Of a stretch of 64,000 nt of DNA, positions 59,694 to 64,000 are shown one piece after another (positions within the stretch are counted from its first letter, which is position 1; each line of letters begins with the position of its first letter). The notes under the pieces are model-generated. The model had not been told where the DNA came from, ran no database searches, and worked only from the letters and a program-made list of their open reading frames with translations. The stretch comes from DASSTJ01 sp035707965 (GTDB lineage: Bacteria > Actinomycetota > Actinomycetes > Actinomycetales > Angustibacteraceae). The translations under genes were made by a program, and so were the position numbers. The DNA is taken from the NCBI GenBank assembly GCA_035707965.1, contig DASSTJ010000096.1:1-64000 (forward strand), given 5' to 3'.

Positions 59694-62225
59694 TCACGTG
59701 AGCCTCGCCCAGCGAGAGACCCGCGGTCGCCTGGCGATCACGACGCCCAGCACGTCCATGCCGCGCTCCGACAGCCGCTGTGCCGCCGAGCGGACGTCGT
59801 CGACCCGCGTTCGTTCGGACGCGACGACCACCGCGCCGGTGCGCCGCTCGTCGTCGAAACCCAGGTCGGTCAGCAGGTGAGCCATGCCGGCCGCCACGGG
59901 GTCGCGCTCGTCGGCACTCACGTAGGCGACCGGTCGCCCTCGGACGAGGGCGTCGATCGTTCGGCGACCCAAGGGCGCGTAGGGCACCCGCGCGAGGAGG
60001 GGCAGGCCGACGAGTCCCGGCACGTCGCGGACGCGCCGCAGCCGGGGCCCACGGGTCGCGAGCAGCGTGGCGACCGCGATCCCCAGGCCCAGTCCGGCCG
60101 TCAGACCAGTCACCCAGGCGACACGAGCCTGGTCGCCGTCGCGGACCACCGTGGTGGCGTTGGTCTGGCGCCCGGCCACGATCTGGCCCGCCATGACGCG
60201 CGCGGTCTTCTGCGCGACGAGGTTCGACTGGGTGACGAGCTCGCTTCGCTTGTCGCGCAGCACCCTGACCCGGTCGTCGATCCGCCCCGTCACGCCGTTC
60301 GCCGCCTCCACCGCCACAGTGTGGTCCAGGGCGTTGATGCCGTCGGCGAGCGCGTCGGCCTGGGCGGACAGCGTGGCCAGCTGCGATGCCCGCTCGGCGT
60401 CCATCCGAGTGCGCCGCTGGTTGATGAACGACGCGACCGCGGCGTCGACACCGTCCTCGGCGCGCTGAGCGGTCGGAGCGGTCAGCGAGATGGTGAGCAC
60501 GCGCGTGTTCGGTGCCGCAGTGACGGACAGGGCCGCGGTGGTCTGCGCGACGGTGCGGTGAGAGGCCCGCGCCGCAGCGGTCATCACGGCGTCGCTCGCC
60601 AGCAGCTGAGCGTCCGTGTCGACCGTCATCGGGCCGTCGCCCACCGCGGGGTAGCGCGGTGGCGGTGGGACCAGCACGCTCGCCGTCGCCACGTAGGGGC
60701 TCGGGTTGGCCTGCAGCCACGCGGCAGCCGCCGCGAGACCGCAGAGGGCCGTCACGACGACGATTGCGACCGACTCACGCACCGCGAGGACGTACCGGTC
60801 CACGAGCACCGTGCCGCGGGTCCTGCGGCGTCGACCGCGGTGGGCATCCGCGTCGTCCGCCGCCTCGCGGACCAGGACCCCGATCGCGATCATGGCGATC
60901 ATCAGCCCCAGGCCCAGGGAGTTGTAGACCGGAAGCGTCACCGCACCGGCGACGAGCACGGCGAGCGCCACCGTCGCCGCGGGCGACCTCAGGCGCAGGT
61001 GGCGGAAGAACATCAGGGCGAAGAACGCCAGGAACATGACCAGCCCGACGAGACCCTGACTGAACACCACCAGCCACAGCTGTCCCTGCGTACCGAGAGC
61101 GGGCGGGCTGCACCGTGGGCACTGCGCGGTGGACCCACCGGTGATGCTGTTGAAGTTGCCCTGCACGTTGCGGGTGCTGCCCAGGCCGATGATCGGCGAC
61201 GTGCGCGCAACGCTCTGCACGGTCAAGGTACCGAGGTTGGTGCGACCCTGCTCACTCCCCTTGTTGCTGAAGCGCGCGTTCACCACGCCGCCGAGCGGCG
61301 TCGTGGCCAGGAGCACGACGACCGCGAGGGCGCCCGCGAGCAGACCGCCCAGCATCGCGGGCCGACCCGTGAAGGCGGCGCGGATGGCGACGAACAGCGC
61401 CATCGCCACCAGCGCGCCCCACATGCCCCGGTTGATCGAGTACACGCACGGCACGGCCGCCACGAGGATCACGGGCACCGACGCCCAGCGGCGCCACCCG
61501 CCGTCCCTGCCGCACCACGTGTACAAGAAGAAGGGCAGGGTCAGCGCGTAGTTCAGACCCCAGGTGTTGGTGAAGGCGAAGGGTGCGCTGGGACGTGGCG
61601 CCACGTAGCCGAGCACGCGCTGCAGCTCCGCGGCTTCGGGGTGGATCATCTTCTGCACGAACTGGATGTTCGTGATGCCGTGCGGCAGGACGAGCTCCAT
61701 GAGCGAGTGGAACTGGAAGTAGGGCGCCACCACGCCCAGCAGCCCCCCCAGCGTCACGGTCACGAACATGTAGCCCACGAGCCGCATGAGACGCAGCGTC
61801 GAGAACTCGCGCCGGGTGTTCACGACGTAGAGCAGCACGACCGTGATCGTCAGGTACCAGGTCAGGCGGTAGGCCCACGTCATCACGCGGGTGCTGCTGT
61901 CGTCAGCGACCGCGCCGTAGGCGTTGACGTTGAGGACGAGCAACCCGACCGCGACCCAGCACAGGAAGAGCAGCCACCAGCCGAAGCCCCGGGGCACGTA
62001 GACCGCGCGGCGCCGGAGCAGGTGCAGCGCCATCGGGACCGCCATGATGGGGCAGATCCACTCCGCCAGGCCGGCCGCCCACCAGATCGGGAACAGCACG
62101 AAGATGGTCGCGAGCGGCCACCCCGGCCGAAGCCACCGGTGCTGTGCCGGCGCCTCCTCGGCCAGTGCCGGCGTACCCGGAGAACCGCCCGCGGTGACCG
62201 GGTGCGTCGCAAGGGCCAAGGACAT
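59694..62225 (-). CDS. Fusion: O-antigen polymerase (Wzy-like) and Wzz-like domain
   Basis: An 843-residue membrane protein. Residues 1-480 are a Wzy/O-antigen ligase-like polymerase with many helices; its long periplasmic loop (SNKGSEQGRTNLGTLTVQSV through GSTRNVQGNFNSITGGST) fits the family. Residues about 495-840 resemble a Wzz-like co-polymerase: a helix ESVAIVVVTALCGLAAAAAW, a beta/coil domain (SQLATLSAQADALADGINALDH), a second helix WVTGLTAGLGLGIAVATLLAT and a cytoplasmic tail with a P-loop-like fold lacking Walker A. Such fusion of polymerase and chain-length control is rare. It starts six bases after the CysN stop, so sulfate activation and polymerisation share one transcript. Confidence 0.83.
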   Translation of the reverse strand: MSLALATHPVTAGGSPGTPALAEEAPAQHRWLRPGWPLATIFVLFPIWWAAGLAEWICPIMAVPMALHLLRRRAVYVPRGFGWWLLFLCWVAVGLLVLNVNAYGAVADDSSTRVMTWAYRLTWYLTITVVLLYVVNTRREFSTLRLMRLVGYMFVTVTLGGLLGVVAPYFQFHSLMELVLPHGITNIQFVQKMIHPEAAELQRVLGYVAPRPSAPFAFTNTWGLNYALTLPFFLYTWCGRDGGWRRWASVPVILVAAVPCVYSINRGMWGALVAMALFVAIRAAFTGRPAMLGGLLAGALAVVVLLATTPLGGVVNARFSNKGSEQGRTNLGTLTVQSVARTSPIIGLGSTRNVQGNFNSITGGSTAQCPRCSPPALGTQGQLWLVVFSQGLVGLVMFLAFFALMFFRHLRLRSPAATVALAVLVAGAVTLPVYNSLGLGLMIAMIAIGVLVREAADDADAHRGRRRRTRGTVLVDRYVLAVRESVAIVVVTALCGLAAAAAWLQANPSPYVATASVLVPPPPRYPAVGDGPMTVDTDAQLLASDAVMTAAARASHRTVAQTTAALSVTAAPNTRVLTISLTAPTAQRAEDGVDAAVASFINQRRTRMDAERASQLATLSAQADALADGINALDHTVAVEAANGVTGRIDDRVRVLRDKRSELVTQSNLVAQKTARVMAGQIVAGRQTNATTVVRDGDQARVAWVTGLTAGLGLGIAVATLLATRGPRLRRVRDVPGLVGLPLLARVPYAPLGRRTIDALVRGRPVAYVSADERDPVAAGMAHLLTDLGFDDERRTGAVVVASERTRVDDVRSAAQRLSERGMDVLGVVIARRPRVSRWARLT

Positions 62226-62231
62226 GAGTGG

Positions 62232-63485
62232 TCAGCCGGCCTCGGTGATCATGCCGGCCGCCACCGTCCGGTTGGTGGCCTCGTCAACGAGCACGAAACC
62301 GCCGGTCGTGCGGTTGCGCGAGTACTCGTCGGCCATGAGCGGCGCTGTGGTGCGCAGCCGCACGCGGCCGATGTCGTTGAGCGACAACGACGTCGCCGTC
62401 TCGTCACGGTGCAGCGTGTTGACGTCGAGCCGGTACTGCAGGTCGCGGATGATCGTGCGGGCGCTGCGCGTCGTGTGCTTGATCGCGTACTTGCGACCGA
62501 GCTGCAGCGGCGCCGACTCGTCCATCCAGCAGATCATCGCGTCGATGTCCTGCGCCGCCACCGGGGCGTTGCGAGGACGGCAGATCAGGTCGCCCCGTGA
62601 GACGTCGAGCTGGTCCTCCAGACGGATCGTGACGGACATCGGCGGGAACGCCTCGTCCACCTCGCCGTCGGCCGTCTCGACCGCCGCGATGCGGGACGTG
62701 AAGCCCGACGGCAGCACCATGACCTCGTCGCCCTTCTTGAGGACGCCGCCCGCGACCTGGCCCGCGTAGCCGCGGTAGTCGTGCCAGGCGTCGGACTGCG
62801 GGCGGATGACGTACTGCACCGGGAACCGCACGTCGATGAGGTTGCGGTCGCTGGCCACGTGCACGTTCTCCAGGTGGTGCAGGAGGCTGGAGCCCTCGTA
62901 CCACGGCATGTTGGCCGAGCGAGAGACGACGTTGTCGCCCTTGAGCGCGGAGAGCGGGATCACCGTGAGGTCGGGCACCCGCAGCTTGGTGGCGAACGCC
63001 CGGAACTCGTCGTGGATCGCCTGGAACACGCCCTCGTCGTAGTCCACGAGGTCCATCTTGTTGACGCACAGGACCAGGTGAGGCACCTCGAGCAGCGTGG
63101 CCAGGAAGGCGTGCCGACGGCTCTGCTCGACGATGCCCTTGCGGGCGTCGACCAGCACCAGCGCGAGATCGGCCGTCGAGGCGCCAGTCACCATGTTGCG
63201 GGTGTACTGGATGTGGCCGGGCGTGTCGGCGATGATGAACTTGCGCTTCGGGGTCGCGAAGTAGCGGTATGCCACGTCGATCGTGATGCCCTGCTCGCGC
63301 TCCGCCCGCAGACCGTCGGTGAGCAGCGCCAGGTTGACGTGCTCGTCGCCCCGGTCGTGGCTGGCGCGCTCGACGGACTCGATCTGGTCCTCGAACACCG
63401 TCTTGGTGTCGTAGAGCAGGCGTCCGATCAGCGTGCTCTTGCCGTCGTCGACCGAGCCGGCGGTGGCGAACCTCAGGATGTCCAT
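62232..63485 (-). CDS. cysN: Sulfate adenylyltransferase subunit 1 (CysN)
   Basis: A 417-residue GTPase subunit of ATP sulfurylase, which drives APS formation from ATP and sulfate with GTP hydrolysis. GTP motifs: P-loop GSVDDGKST (10-18), the effector Thr in REQGITIDVAY, DTPGH (87-91) and NKMD (142-145). EF-Tu-like beta-barrels fill the C-terminus (VQYVIRPQS, YAGQVAGGVLKKGDEVMVLPSG). No APS-kinase domain is fused at the C-terminus, which agrees with the separate APS kinase gene at 37686. The ATG overlaps the CysD stop. It lies directly upstream of the polymerase gene. Confidence 0.96.
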   Translation of the reverse strand: MDILRFATAGSVDDGKSTLIGRLLYDTKTVFEDQIESVERASHDRGDEHVNLALLTDGLRAEREQGITIDVAYRYFATPKRKFIIADTPGHIQYTRNMVTGASTADLALVLVDARKGIVEQSRRHAFLATLLEVPHLVLCVNKMDLVDYDEGVFQAIHDEFRAFATKLRVPDLTVIPLSALKGDNVVSRSANMPWYEGSSLLHHLENVHVASDRNLIDVRFPVQYVIRPQSDAWHDYRGYAGQVAGGVLKKGDEVMVLPSGFTSRIAAVETADGEVDEAFPPMSVTIRLEDQLDVSRGDLICRPRNAPVAAQDIDAMICWMDESAPLQLGRKYAIKHTTRSARTIIRDLQYRLDVNTLHRDETATSLSLNDIGRVRLRTTAPLMADEYSRNRTTGGFVLVDEATNRTVAAGMITEAG

Positions 63486-64000
63486 CAGAAGTAGCCCTCT
63501 CGCTTGCGGTCTTCCATGGCCGCCTCGCTGAACTTGTCGTCGCCGCGCGTCGCGCCGCGTTCGGTGATGCGGGTGGCGGCGACCTCGGCGACCACCTTCT
63601 CGATCGTGTCGGCGTCCGACGGGACCGCGGCGGTCAGGCTGGCGTCGCCGACGGTGCGGTACCGCACGCGCCGCACCGACGTCGGCTCGTCCTCGCGCGG
63701 CCGACAGACCTCGTGCACGCCGAAGAGCATGCCGCCGCGCTCGAAGACCTCGCGCTCGTGAGCGAAGTAGATCGACGGCAGCTCGATGTGCTCGGCGGCG
63801 ATGTACTGCCAGATGTCGAGCTCCGTCCAGTTGGACAGCGGGAAGACCCGGATGCTCTCGCCGAGGTGGATCCGTCCGTTGTAGAGGTTCCACAGCTCAG
63901 GGCGCTGGTTCTTCGGGTCCCACTGACCGAACTCGTCGCGGAAGGAGAAGATGCGCTCCTTGGCGCGCGCCTTGTCCTCGTCGCGGCGGGCGCCACCGAA
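63485..64000 (-). CDS. cysD: Sulfate adenylyltransferase subunit 2 (CysD), 5' end cut by window edge
   Basis: About 171 residues are visible, from the right edge to the stop overlapping cysN (TGATG). The translation begins FGGARRDEDKARAKERIFSF, the conserved CysD segment, then WNLYNGRIHLGESIRVFPLSNW, ELDIWQYIAAEHIELPSIYF and VRYRTVGDASLTAAV. It is the catalytic alpha-hydrolase-fold subunit that makes APS. The N-terminal SGGKDS P-loop lies outside the window. With cysN and the APS kinase it completes PAPS synthesis. Confidence 0.96.
   Translation of the reverse strand, partial: FGGARRDEDKARAKERIFSFRDEFGQWDPKNQRPELWNLYNGRIHLGESIRVFPLSNWTELDIWQYIAAEHIELPSIYFAHEREVFERGGMLFGVHEVCRPREDEPTSVRRVRYRTVGDASLTAAVPSDADTIEKVVAEVAATRITERGATRGDDKFSEAAMEDRKREGYF

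Noticed and set aside
59877..62600. 907-residue plus-strand frame
   Set aside because: Antisense to the Wzy-Wzz fusion, with His/Arg/Gln-rich shadow composition.

Overview
The window comes from a high-GC actinomycete chromosome (Actinomycetota). The evidence is strongly G/C-biased third codon positions, many GTG starts, GTGA/ATGA start-stop overlaps, and the actinobacterial gene order mfd, SurA-like lipoprotein, mazG, DUF885, eno, ftsB-like, DUF501, ppx. Genus cannot be fixed from sequence alone.

Layout. (1) 1-11.6 kb is a catabolic island. It holds an MmgE/PrpD protein (cut by the left edge), a siderophore/B12/F420-0-type ABC transporter operon ending in a GntR/FCD regulator, an IclR regulator, two aldehyde dehydrogenases and three consecutive thiamine-diphosphate (ThDP) proteins: one full-length, then a split alpha/beta pair. 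A shared motif ACTGTCTCA, with a GAGACnGTCTC palindrome at its best site, lies before aldehyde dehydrogenase 1 (shared with iclR), before the ThDP operon and before aldehyde dehydrogenase 2. This suggests one regulon. (2) 11.8-29.5 kb is mostly housekeeping: SGNH hydrolase, thiolase, BI-1 membrane protein, tRNA-Leu(UAA), peptide deformylase, ACT regulator, family-5 uracil-DNA glycosylase, an Hsp20 gene behind a CIRCE operator, and the conserved ppx-to-mfd run. (3) 29.9-64 kb is a large cell-surface polysaccharide locus.

The surface locus is the most interesting part. It encodes an undecaprenyl-type (Wzx/Wzy-like) assembly line: flippase, a polymerase fused to a Wzz-like domain, and a second Wzz-like protein whose kinase-like domain has no visible P-loop. 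It adds an Alg14/Alg13-like (PssD/PssE-like) glycosyltransferase pair and a family-2 glycosyltransferase. It also carries a sulfation pathway: CysD (cut by the right edge), CysN, an APS kinase-domain protein, a TauE/SafE permease and four sulfotransferase domains, one fused to the glycosyltransferase. Four secreted glycoside-hydrolase-like proteins, two beta-propeller/PKD proteins, an RCC1-repeat protein, a LamG-like protein and an LPXTG wall-anchored protein complete it. I infer a locus that makes, sulfates, exports, trims and anchors an extracellular polysaccharide. Sulfated exopolysaccharide loci of this completeness are not commonly described in Gram-positive bacteria. The chemistry is inference from domain content.
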